Shown here: positions 23,518 through 34,421 of the stretch, piece after piece
Layout of the letters: each line of letters opens with the position of its first letter
Numbering within the stretch: the stretch's first letter is position 1
Assembly: GCA_026214975.1 (NCBI GenBank)
Contig: CM047806.1
Location: forward strand, 49,431,947 to 49,495,946
Length of the DNA: 64,000 nucleotides
Source of the DNA: Gentiana macrophylla
Lineage: Eukaryota > Streptophyta > Magnoliopsida > Gentianales > Gentianaceae
Reading direction: 5' to 3'
Translations under genes and position numbers: made by a program
Notes under the pieces: generated by a model
Database searches by the model: none
The model's input: the letters and a program-made list of their open reading frames with translations, nothing else
Told to the model about the DNA's origin: nothing

Positions 23518-23518
<1 letters not shown>
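23488..23518 (+). mobile_element. Helitron 3' terminus (hairpin plus CTAG-T)
   Basis: A perfect 8-bp stem, CCCGTGCA ... TGCACGGG (23488-23506), is followed after 7 bases by CTAG (23514-23517) and then T. Plant Helitrons end in a GC-rich hairpin shortly before CTRR and insert between A and T, so this fits well. No Rep/helicase gene is nearby, so it would be non-autonomous. A (TA)n tract (23519-23547) follows directly. Confidence 0.75.
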
Positions 23519-23548
<30 letters not shown>

Positions 23549-23549
<1 letters not shown>

Positions 23550-24254
23550 GAATTAAAATACCGGATTTCGCTTTTCCATACCTTCAAAGCATGCGGGAAA
23601 CCATAGAAAGTATATGCGATCGGGACCTTTTTGAGAACATCTCTTAGGTCCCTCCTCAAAACATGGACAATGCTTTCATAAGAGTCATTTCCCCATGGAT
23701 ACTTGTTGAAAGCATCCAAATCATCAACCAACTGAAAAATCCACCAATCCACCGCACGTTTCTCTTCTGATGCCTACACAACGTCACGTCAAGATAACGA
23801 TCAACCCCAACTTGTAACGGCTCTACAAACAATCTTAGTGCTATTAAACTTTTGCCACACATGCTTCCTATATACTGCGAGCGTAAGGTTTTAAAATACT
23901 TCTTAACTAATTTAGACTCTTTTCCTACGCCTTTCGACATTGCTATCATTGCCAACCAAGAAACCGGTAACAAGCGCAAATTCTTGTACATTTGAATCGT
24001 ATCTTTTGGCTCCAACTTTGAACCAAAAACTTCTCGATTCTGAGGTTCGCCAACCTCATTATCAATCGATGTACTATCCGGTTGGTGGCGAGATCATTCA
24101 AATGGATTAAATGTCCAAAACAAGACTGTTCCAACTTTGTTTTGTGCTTGGTGGCAAGCTTTTGATAAACTTCATTTGCTTTACCAATTTGACGGTTTAC
24201 GATTTCACATTTTGCAGTCCTATCTTGTGCGCTAAGTGCATAAACCAACGTCAT
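23549..24254 (-). pseudogene. DUF1985-containing transposon protein, broken
   Basis: The minus-strand frame at 23752-23546 contains LVDDLDAFNKYPWGNDSYESIV followed by YTFYGFPHALKVW, the hallmark C-terminal part of DUF1985 (PF09331). That domain occurs in plant transposon-derived proteins, often with a Ulp1-type protease. Upstream frames 24015-23656 (SLIALRLFVEPLQVGVDRYLD) and 24254-23946 (FGHLIHLNDLATNRIVHRLI) give earlier parts of the same domain. At least two frameshifts separate the pieces, and no Ulp1 C48 peptidase catalytic region follows to the left, where a (TA)n tract and Helitron end lie. This is a captured or MULE-associated gene remnant. Function unknown. Confidence 0.7.
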
Positions 24255-25600
24255 TTTTCAACCAATTTTCTATTACCAACAAAAAATAAGCAAAAGTATC
24301 AATCGAATGAAAGAACAAATGAATTTGAATACAATTGAAGCAAATAACACATTTTGAACAAATTTCATCATCGCCATTGTTTAAGCTAACAATTTGGTTA
24401 CATTTGCTTAAACCGATCCCACATCATTCAACACCATAACAAATCACACATCTTCCTATTCTCCAAAATCATATACATAACAAAATTTAAACTCAACCCA
24501 AAAAATCAAACATTTGTAAATGCATTAACTCGATTGAATTATAATCCACATGCAGATACCAAACCCCAAAATAATACCTTTTGCAGACTTGCTCGGCCAA
24601 CTTCTTCAACTTTCCGATCACCTTCCTCAACTACCGGTGCGTTTGCACACTTAGCTCGATTGTTGGCAAGAATTTTGCTGATCCTAGGTTCGAATTTGGG
24701 TAGAAAGACGTGGTGAATTTGGGTAGAAATGACAAGAATTTTTCTGAGCCTATTTTGCTCGATTCACGGTGGTAATTAAATTGGATGGTGGAAATGAATA
24801 ATGAGGTTAAGGAAGAATTGGATGAAGGAGTTAAGGGATTTGAGGATAAATAAAGAGGAGTATTTCAGTCTATCCATGATTTTATAAGGTTTTTACCTTT
24901 TTTCAATTTCTTTAAAAGTAAAAAACAGGTCAAAGCTTATACTTGCAAGACACAAAGTTTATAAGCTCAACGGTGTCATTCCCCCATGAAAAGAATGTGG
25001 TGAAATAATAATGATGTAAAAATGGTGTAGACTGAAGAAATACCTGTATCACTCACCGATATGATATTTAGCCAACTTTTTTTTATATATAAAAACTTTA
25101 AAATAATTTATATTTTGGAATCGTGAGAATATTTATATTCTTAGAAATATTTTAAGGAAAATGCTATATCCACTACACAAAAGTGTAGTGGATGATGTTA
25201 ATGGATGATCCTTGTCGCGGATTGGAAATAAATATTTTTTTTTTTAGTCCACTAAACATTAAATGTGTGGTGTGGATGATGTTGTGGAGGTATTTGTAGT
25301 GGATGTAACACTACCGATATTTTAAGTTGCGATAGTTCTTTGTAGGTGGCGGAGAAAACCAAGTGGATCATAGATGTGTACAGGGATGGCCCCACCTAAT
25401 CTGATGTTGCGAAATGCTATTGGTTCCTCATACAAAGAACCCGTCGCCGGCGGTACTTCCCGCGTAAATTCTTTATTGTGCCACACCGGACTGCTTCCTG
25501 GTGACCGTTGAATTAAAATGGTTTTTCGATGAAAATCGTTTGCCATCAAATTCACAAATCTTTCCTTTTAAGTCTTTTTTGTTTTTAAATTTAAATTCAT
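24255..25600. other. Intergenic AT-rich DNA upstream of the AVT6-like gene
   Basis: No gene is supported. It holds a duplicated 'gaatttgggtagaaa' motif (about 24692 and 24716), a perfect hairpin at 25168-25193 (listed separately) and poly-T runs. The last 300 bp before 25630 should contain the promoter and 5' UTR of the downstream gene; no unambiguous TATA box could be chosen. Confidence 0.5.
25168..25193. repeat. Perfect 11-bp-arm hairpin
   Basis: ATCCACTACAC-AAAA-GTGTAGTGGAT. A related 'gtagtggatgtaacactac' segment lies at about 25296-25314, so the roughly 150-bp interval 25165-25315 may be a small MITE. Confidence 0.8.
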
Positions 25601-25629
25601 CTTCTAAACTATCCCTTGATTTGAAAATC

Positions 25630-28600
25630 ATGATGTTACCCGACCGGAAACATCGCCGGAGCCCGAGAACGGCGCCAATTCTTCCATCCAAGCATTCCTG
25701 TGAGGACGAATCGGGCTTCTCGGAGGGTGGCTTCGATGGTGCTTCTTACTCCGGCGCTGTTTTTAATTTGTCGACTACTATTGTCGGTGCCGGAATTATG
25801 GCCCTTCCGGAGACTCTGAAACAGCTAGGTACTGTTCCGGGGCTTATTTTCATTGTACTAGGGCGATACTGACAGAGAAGTCAGTAGAGATGATTTTAAG
25901 GTTCAGTAGAGCTTCAAAGACCACTTCGTATGCCGGACTAGCTGGCGACTCTTTTGGTACTACTGGCAGGCGTTTGCTTCAGGTCTGCATAGTGATCAAT
26001 AATGCTGGCATGCTTGTCGTCTACATGATTATTATCGGTATTATAAAGCCACGATTTTTCTACGATAGTTATTATTGGGTGATTTATTTGTGCTAATCAG
26101 CAAATTTCAATATTTTATCTCTTGATGCTCCTGATTCCTGCATTGCAGGATTTCTTTTTAATTTTCAAATTGAAATTTCATTTTTTGTATTGTATATGCA
26201 GAAAAAATAATAGACCATCATGAAAACTTCTACCAGGCCATATTGATCACTTTTAGCAATTAGCAGGATATGTTCCAAAGCTAGGATACGAGTATGTCAA
26301 GGCGGATCCTGGATTTTTTTTGTACCGGGTGTCATCAAGAAGATAGTCACAGAATGCAGATAAAATAGAGTCGACTAATACAATGTGTCTATTTTTGTGT
26401 GTATACAACCCCTCAAGAAAAGAAAAAAATTTATTGGGATGTCTTGAGAATACCCCATGTCTCTAGGTAGATCCATCCCTGGGAGTATGATGCCCTTTAG
26501 GACATTAGTGTCCCCAAAGGACCAAAGTTCATGAGTTAACTTTGTATAAGTGCATACCCAGTTATCGTAGTAGATTGATGGGATGGATTGGTTTGATGAC
26601 CTATTTTTACACCTAGCTTGGGAGAGAGCAGGAAGCTCCTTTGAAGTCAATGATGTAACGCCCTAGAACTTGGGTCTAGCGGCGCTACTTGAGCAACAAT
26701 GGAACTAGTAACTACTTAAGCCCATCGTCATCACTTGGCGTAAAATGATTGTCTTGCTTGGCATAAAGTGGTTAACGCAAGTCCATTACGTCTCAACCTT
26801 ATATCTTAGTAATATTTCTGCCACTTTTCCAATGTAGGACATTACATTCTCCACCTCTTTAGGAAGAGACATCCTCGCTAGGACCATACCAATGAAATTA
26901 TACTTTTATAAGAAATACATGTGTTTTTGGCTTCTATCAGTAAATCTTGGTAACTGCTACAAGAGAAAAATCACAATGTGATTACTGTGCAGGTGACGTT
27001 CTATCAGGGATATGGTCTGAGGGAGTACATCATCCTGGTGTAATGGAAGAGTGGTTTGGGCAGCATTGGTGGATTAGCAGATCTCTTTTGTTACTCATAA
27101 CTACCCTCTTTGTTTTTTGTCCTTTGATATCCTTTAAACGTGTTGGTGAGCATCCTCTTGTTCTTAAGGAAATCAGTAAAACATTTTTGAGTTTGCTTCA
27201 CAGAAACCCTCCCCCTACATCACATAGTATTTGTGGTTTCTGAAATCAACAATGCAAATATTCTCAGGTGGTATCATCCAGCTGTTGTCTTTTTTACTGA
27301 TATATGATGGTATCTGAAGTTGGACATGGAATTTAGATCATTCTCATTGTGGGTTTTGCTGGTCATCTGCCTTTTTTTCCTGTAAAAAATTAGAGTTTTT
27401 ACTGTTTTAAGTTTATTATTCATATCCACATCAACATGATTCATCTGTGAAAGAAAGTAACTTGAGAGAGATACTGGTTCAAGATGCCAAGGAATGGGTA
27501 CATAATGTTAGACTTACATCAATAAAGAGTTCTTTCATCAGAGGAAGCAAGATTCTTTATTTGACCCTCCTTCCAATCATAAACAAAAATCAGTAGCCAG
27601 TTTGGTTTTTTAGAGGCTGTAAATGTATAAGAATCAGCTACTTGCAGTCTCTCCCCGTCTTGTCCTAGTGTTCGTTTTATATGGCTGGGTAGGGGGCAGG
27701 GGGTGGGGGTAGGTTGTAAGGGTAATTTTCAAGGAGTAATCTCCCAGCATTGTAGGTTTAGGAATCCGTAAAATATGATTTATTATTATGTTTATTATGT
27801 ATTGTTTGATTATTTATGGTTTCCTGTTATTATAAAAGCGTGTAGTTGGGAATTGCCTGTTGATTAGTTGGGGGAGAGAAGTTTCTGTTTTTTATGTTTG
27901 AAATAAGTTCAACAAAGTCTATCTTTAGGACATGACATAAGAGGTGTTACCGCTCTTATCCTTCTTCTTTTTCAAATCTCTATCGGACTGTATTTAAAGG
28001 CTAAGTGCATTCATTGATGCCTTTCTCCTAAATTTCTCTACAGTAGGATACTCTGCCATTGGGCTAATGGATAATTGACTGAACACAATAAGGAAAAATA
28101 AGGGCTAAAAAGTCTGGTTAGAATAATAGCGACGCATGTTTTGCTCATGCGTCACTGTGCCTTTAGACAGTCTTATCTTGAATGCCCACTCTCTGTTGGC
28201 AGATGCATATTCTAAAAATGGATTTGAATAGAGTCCTTTCTAATCTAAAAACATGCATCTATTTTTAACATGTATATTGACTTGGGATACATGTGGTATT
28301 TTGCATTTGTGTTTTCTTTCTATCAAGTTCTCCAATTATATTTACTTTGTCGGTTGAAGGGAAACCTATGGACTGATAATAGCAATTATTACTTCTTTGA
28401 ACTAGATTCATTGAGATACACATCGGCCTTGTCTGTTGGGTTTGCAATTGTATTTGTGGTGATCACAGCAGGAGTATCAATTATGAAGATAATGAATGGC
28501 AGCATTGGAATGCCACGCCTGGTGCCGAAACTGGTTGATCAGGCATCTTTTTGGAAACTTTTCACAACTGTTCCTGTCCTTGTCACTGCATATATTTGCC

Positions 28601-29678
28601 ACCATAATGGTAAGTTATGATTCAATTTCAAATGGCTTTTTCTGATGTTAGTTTCATCTAAACATTTGGTATTTCCACTTGCTGGATACTCTTGGATGAA
28701 GTAGTAGTTAGACCAGAAATAAATGGTTAAGGGGTTTTATCGAAACCAGAAACTATTTTTAGCTTCCTTCAAAAGTGCTGAATGATAATCTAAATGAAGA
28801 TATGCTAAAAAGGAAGTCATTCTGAAAAATGGAAAGTAATTATGCACGTAAAAATATAGATCGGGTTGATCATGGATCACAATGACTTTGCTTCCTGTTT
28901 TTGTGCTTCATTCATTGCAGTTCATCCTATAGAGAATGAATTAAGGGATCCCAACCAGATGAAGTCGATAGTCAAATCATCAATAATTTTGTGTACTACC
29001 GTATACATAACGACCAGCTTCTTTGGATTTCTTCTCTTTGGTGATAGCACCTTGGATGACATACTCTCAAACTTTGATGGAAATCTTGGAATCCCTTATA
29101 GCTCTCTGGTTGATGATGTTGTGAGAATGAGCTATGTTGTCCACTTGATGCTTGTATTTCCCATTGTCTTCTTTTCCCTTCGCCTCAATGTGGACGGTCT
29201 CTTGTTCCCACACGCAGTTCCTATCGTTTACGATAATCGAAGGTTCTTCACTCTAACGACTGCTCTAATTGGTTTTATATATGTTGGAGCCAATAGTGTG
29301 CCTAGCATCTGGGATGCTTTCCAGTTCACTGGAGCTACTGCTACTGTCACTGTTGGTTACATTTTCCCAGCTGCAATTGCTCTTCGGTAAGTTTGCCTTG
29401 ATTAAAAATACCCAAAATACCCTTTAGCTAGCAAATGCACTTGTACTTTAAGTATACATTCATACATCTTGATATTTATCCTCTGCCGTGCATTTTTTTT
29501 GGGCCTTGGTATTTACTTATGGTGCCAAGTATCATGTAGGGATGTTCATGGAATAGCCACGAAAAACGATCGGGTGGTGTCATGGGTCATGATACTGTTG
29601 GCTGTGTCCTCAAGCACCGTGGCAATCTGCAGTGACATTTACAGTATCTTCAACGGCACTGACGGAGTGAAAAGTTGA
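25630..29678 (+). CDS. AVT6: AVT6-like vacuolar amino-acid transporter (AAAP/SLC38 family), five exons, one-base frameshift in exon 1
   Basis: Exons by GT-AG borders and homology are 25630-26037, 26993-27145, 28406-28609, 28921-29386 and 29540-29678. Family members are integral membrane proteins with about 11 helices that move neutral or acidic amino acids across endomembranes, mainly out of the vacuole. Recognisable segments are SGAVFNLSTTIVGAGIMALP (first helix), LQVCIVINNAGMLVVYMIIIG, VHHPGVMEEWFGQHWW, TSFFGFLLFGDSTLDDILS, HLMLVFPIVFFSLR, SIWDAFQFTGATATV and the C-terminal HGIATKNDRVVSW. The spliced length is 1370 nt. Adding one base near 25862-25866, where the frame passes from LIFIVLG to ILTEKSVEMILRFSRA, gives 1371 nt, a whole 456-aa protein and normal family length. 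The rest is intact, so a sequencing error or very recent lesion is likely. ATG 25630 is followed by a second in-frame ATG at 25633. Confidence 0.88.
26652..26850. repeat. Possible small solo-LTR or TE insertion in intron 1 of the AVT6-like gene
   Basis: The segment starts TGTAACGCCCTAGAAC and ends GTAGGACATTACA, giving TG...CA ends and a short inverted terminal match (TGTA/TACA). Its GC-rich composition is unlike the surrounding intron. No target-site duplication was confirmed, so this is tentative. Confidence 0.3.
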
Positions 29679-31153
29679 TCACGAAATTTTCTTGGAAAGC
29701 GGTGTATAATTCATTGGCATTGGCATTGGCATTGGCATATCACCAGGTTTGTTACCTGAGGGAGGGAGCTCTTTTAGTTGTTCTTAATTCTTAGGTAAAG
29801 TAGCGATTCTTCTTCCGCGGCTTATTACAGAAGGGATATTTCTGTTGAAAATGTCAGCTAACATTGTGTGATTAAATTGTACAAAATATGTGAGGTGAAG
29901 ATGATAAATATTCATTCTTATTATACACCTTTACTCTACAACAGAGTTTGACTGATTATGTATTACTCATTCATTTTGTACTGCCATGACTACAACTATG
30001 TTAAGATGAAATATTTCAATGATTGAGTAGAAGGGCGATCTTTTGAAACTTTTGCATAAAAGACAAAACTATTTATTATTTGTCGAAATTCACTTGTGTT
30101 CAAAATTTCTTATTTAAATTCATTGCATAAATTCATTTGTCGAAATTCACTAATTTTCAAAATTCATTGTTTAAATTCAACGATTTTAAGGATTCATTGT
30201 AAATTCACTAATTTGGGATTTCTTGGAGAAATTCACCGATTTTCGGGATTCATTGTTTGTCATACCATTATAAAAATTATGCGGTTGTCTTCTTCTTCTA
30301 TATAAAAAATATGTAAATTTGTCGTATTACTTAAAAATATGGGGAATGAGGAGAAGGACAAAATATTTCATCAATTGAGTAGAAGGGCGATCTTTTGAAA
30401 CTTTTGCATAAAGACAAAACTATTTATTATTTGTCGAAATTCACTTGTGTTGAAATTCATTGTCGAAATTCAATTGATTTTCAAAATTCATATTTAAATT
30501 CACTAATTTTAGGATTCACCGTCGAAATTATTTGTCAAAATTCACTCATTTCGGGATTCATTTGGGGAGATTCACCGATTTTAAGGATTCATTTGTTTCT
30601 TCATACCATTATAAAAATTACGCGGTTATTATTCTCTCTATAAAAAATATGTAGTTGTCCTGTTACTTAAAAATATTCCAAATTGTGTCCTTATCCCTAA
30701 TTTTCCATATTTCAGATTGTGTCTTTATCCCTAATTTCTCATTTTTTTTATCTCATATTTTTCTTTATTTTCTCAAAACTAACCCCTATCTTTATTATTG
30801 ATTTTTTTTTTTTTTTGGGACCCTAACCATACCTTTGTGTTGCACTTTTAGGATACTTATCATATGACCCCACATTGGATCTATTTTGTTTTTTTGGGGT
30901 AACATTGGATCTATTAAGTGTCCAAAAAATGTAGCAAAAAAAATATAAATAGAGGACAAAAAATGACAATATGAAAAAGATAAGAGCCACCTCAGAGACG
31001 ATAAGTAAATATAAGAGATCCCAAAAATTTGTTTTCTCATTATTTCTCATCCAATATTAACGTGACACATAAAACATGTAGAGTTAAACGTTCAACATTG
31101 TCGCGTCTTAAAAGTGTAAAAAAAGAAAAAGAAAAAAAAAAAGAGAGAGATTT
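29679..31153. other. Downstream spacer of the AVT6-like gene with a local direct duplication
   Basis: Holds the presumed 3' UTR, including a short (ATTGGC) repeat at about 29713-29740, then AT-rich DNA. A segment starting 'ttgagtagaagggcgatctttt' at about 30023 recurs at about 30373, and the following 250-300 bp are related ('tgtcgaaattcac', 'cattataaaaattacgcggtt'). A 'ggatctatt' repeat with T-runs follows at 30870-30920. No gene. Confidence 0.6.
30010..30665. repeat. Direct duplication, two units of about 300-350 bp
   Basis: Unit 1 (about 30010-30345) and unit 2 (about 30360-30665) share the start AGTAGAAGGGCGATCTTTTG, runs of 'tgtcgaaattcac' and the end 'taaaaaatatgta...tcctgttacttaaaaatat'. 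Each unit is itself composed of short related 'aattcac/gattcat' repeats. Confidence 0.75.
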
Positions 31154-31456
31154 GGCCAAAATGATAAAATAAGTATCTAATTTAAATTAGTCCATAAAGG
31201 AATTTTTTCTTTTAAATGCTGAAAAATAAAATATTTATGGTTTTTATTTCATCTAAAACTATTTCCTGCGAATGGGCCCACGTCGGCAGATTGTTTCTGA
31301 AAGCTCATTGGTTCAACCGGCGTCTTTTACCCTTTTTTGAAAAATAACAAAGCCGCTGGTTGAACCAGCGGCTTTAACCTGGGAAAAAACGTGACCATCC
31401 TGTATTGAAATGAAATTGGTACATATGAAGAAGCCGTTGGTTCAACCAATGCTTTA
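31154..31456 (+). repeat. MULE left TIR
   Basis: Best matched core is 31199-31456, reading CATCTAAAACTATTTCCTGC, the 'cgtgaccatcctgtattg' stretch and 'ggtacatatgaagaagcc', all repeated inverted at the right end. It contains three GGTT(G/C)AACC motifs at 31310-31318, 31358-31366 and 31439-31447. The second lies inside a perfect 13-bp-arm palindrome, 31349-31375. Confidence 0.88.
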
Positions 31457-31863
31457 GAAGATATAAAACAAAGCAGACGGGATTTTTCACCCATTTTTTG
31501 ATTTCCAAACCCAAAAACAAAAACCCCAAATTCTCTCCATGGCGCCCAACTCAAATTAGGCCATTTAGCATCAAGATTCTTACTTTCTTCAACCAAATCA
31601 AAGGTTTCATCCATAGTTTATCAATCCAAAGGTATTTTTTTCGCTTTTTTTCCGATTTTCGATTTTTTTTTTTCCTTTTTTTCCGTTTTTTCTCGTTTTT
31701 ATGCCAATTGAAAGAATTCTTTGTTTGGATAACGAATAAGTGTTGATATTCATCGATTTGTGATATGTGTAGAAGGTTGTTTGTTTAATTTTATTAGTTT
31801 TTGATTTTTATTGTGTATGTGGATTTGGTTTTAGGTTTTGCTTGATTTGAGATTTTTAAAGGG

Positions 31864-34276
31864 ATGGAGATATATAATTATCCGTTGACTTGTTGGTGGA
31901 ATGGTGAAATAGTAATTGACGGTGAAAATGTTACCTACAAAGGTGGTTGTGAAACCTTTATTATTGTCAATAGTAACATTGGTATGAATGAGCTTAAGAA
32001 TGAGATATATGATGCTATGGAGGTTGATAGTACTAGATTTGACCTAAACGTGAAGATGAAATTCCCCTAGTGTGCGAGGCTATAAAGTGTTAGCTTTAAG
32101 TAATGATCGTGGTTTAAAAGCTATGTGGGCAGCGTGTGTTAATCGAAAGCCCCTCATGGATTTATATATTGAATTGACACCCATTGAACAACCTAACATG
32201 TCATTCACCAACATGCTTGTTAGTCAAGTTGAGGATCCCAATTGGTTTGTGTCTTTGTCGACTAATAATGTTGATGAAGCATCACTAGATGGTAATATCG
32301 AAGGGGATGAGATTGAAGGCGAGGATGATATGTTGTTGTTAAGTCGGGATGAAGATAGTGGGGTAGACTAGTATCATTAAAGGATCATGATACCGAGTTT
32401 ACTAAGCTTCATTCTATAGATGAAGAATATTTAAGCAGTTGGTATAACTCTAGTAATTTTCAATATAAGAGCGGTGGTGAGTTTGGGGTGGGGCAAGAAT
32501 TTGCCAACAAAAAAGCATTGGGGCAAATTGTGACAACATACAATGTCGAAAGGAACCAAGTCTATAAAACCACAATCGAAACCTCACACCGTCACATTCA
32601 AATGTGGAAGGAAACCAATTGCTTGTAGTTGGTATTTAAGAGCCTCTCAAAAGAATGTTGCATCGGATGTCTTCACTATCGTCACCTATAAAGGCCCCCA
32701 CGAAAACTCTTGTGTGGTTCACAAACCATCCATGGATCACCCGAATTTAAAGCGAGAGTTTATCAGCAACGCTATAAAGCCTCTTGTGCAAGCAGATTGG
32801 GGCGTGAAAGTTAGTGTACTAAAAGCCTTCATAACATAAGAATTCAACTTCTCGATCTCTTATGGTAAAGCATGGAGTGCAAAACAAAAGGCGATAGGTG
32901 CTCTTTATGGAGATTGGGAGGAGTCTTACCAATATCTTCCTCGTTACATGGAAGCTTTGAAAGAAGCAAATCCGGGCACCGTGGTGCATTTTGTTAATAA
33001 GCCAACCCACGATCCTTACCTTTGAACAATTTCATTGTGTTTTTGGGCATTTGGCCCCTCAATCAGAGGTTTCCAACATTGCAGGCCTGTCATCACAATT
33101 GATGGAACTCATTTATACGGGAAGTATCGTGGCGTTATGTTGATTGCCATGGGAGTTGATGCGAATGGACAACTTTTTCCATTAGCATTTGCCATAGTTG
33201 AAGAAGAAGATCACGACAATTGGAGTTGTTTTTGGCTTGCATAAGGTGTTTTGTCACAAAGCGTCATGGACTTTGTGTCATCTCGACCGGCATGCGGGTA
33301 TCCTATCGGCAATGTCTCTGAGAGGGTAGTGGTTGGGAGGAGCCATATGCTTTTCATAGATTTTGTATCGGACATCATGCATCCAACATCCAAAAGAGCG
33401 TTCAAAAATACGGATTTGAAAAAAATGTTTACCAACACGACTATGGAACATCAAATTCGCAAATTTGATAAAGGGATGCAAAGATCGGTGCACTCAATCC
33501 TCGTGCTAAGAGTTTGTTAGAAGGCATTCCTTTAAGCAAGTGGTCACTTGCTCACGACGGCGAGTTAAGATACGGTATCAAAACCTCTAATTTATGCGAA
33601 TGCTTCAATGGTGTGTTAAAGGGGTTTGATTTACGCCTATTCAAGCCCTTGTGAAAGCTACTTTTACTCGAGTAAACAAATACTTTGTCGATCGGCGTGA
33701 AGTAGCAAGGAATAGGATGCGTAATGGTATGAAATGGTCGGAGAAGATAACGGTTCAACTCGAGAGAAATAGTGAAAGCGCCGCTCACCATGAGGTTACT
33801 TGTTTCAATATACAAGAAGGTGTATATGGAGTGGTTACTAGACAAGGTAATCGTCATGGATGCATGGCTAATCGTAGTCACACGTTGAATCTTTCGAAGA
33901 GGGCGTGTACATGTAACAAGTGGCAAAACCTACATTATCCATGTTCTCATCTTATAGCGGTTTGTCATTTCGCGACTCCATAGACACGGATAAATATGTT
34001 GACCCTTTGTTCTCATGTGGGGAATACTTTGGTTCTTATCGTGCATGCTTTCTACACGTGCTCGAAGAGGATTATTGGAAGACAATGACGGGACCGGTAC
34101 TAGTAGTCACCCCGCATGGAAAAAAGAGGCAAGGGGCGTCCGAAATCTAAAAGAATCCGTAATGAAATGGATGAGTTACCAAAGACAAATGTTACATGTA
34201 GTTTATGTAATTTGCCCGGTCATAACAAGTGCTCTTGTCAATTGAAACAATCTAATTTGCCCGGTCCTTCACGGTA
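31864..34276 (+). pseudogene. MuDR-type transposase, frameshifted
   Basis: The start MEIYNYPLTCWWNGEI is at 31864. An acidic region ends near 32370. The MuDR N-terminal domain includes VGQEFANKKALGQIVTTYN (from about 32491) and, in another frame, VTFKCGRKPIACSWYLRASQ. The MULE catalytic domain has VITIDGTHLYGKYRGVMLIA (first Asp of the DDE triad) at about 33080-33140 and FPLAFAIVEEEDHDNW. The expected second-Asp motif SDRHAGIL appears around 33281-33300, broken by one missing base. A SWIM zinc finger (CTCNKW...YPCSHLIAVCHF) is at about 33909-33975. The C-terminal CCHC knuckle CSLCNLPGHNKCSC is at about 34194-34235. Stops and at least five frame changes make it inactive as written. The terminal CGGTAA at 34272-34277 can be a stop context or a splice donor. 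Confidence 0.85.
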
Positions 34277-34421
34277 ATGGTTTGTACCTAATGTCTATTA
34301 TTATTATTATTTTTTTTTTTGAAATTAAACATTTTCATTAATGTGTCTATTCTAGTATACCATGTTTATATTATATTCATTTGTTATATAGTCACTAATG
34401 AATTGTGCTTTATTTATGTAG

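Noticed and set aside
25322..25691. Minus-strand ORFs upstream of the AVT6-like gene
   Set aside because: They overlap its 5' UTR and first exon; the plus strand carries the conserved transporter motif.
33552..33926. Minus-strand ORF of 124 codons in the MULE
   Set aside because: Antisense shadow of the transposase C-terminal/SWIM region, which is supported by the CxC...CxH motif on the plus strand.
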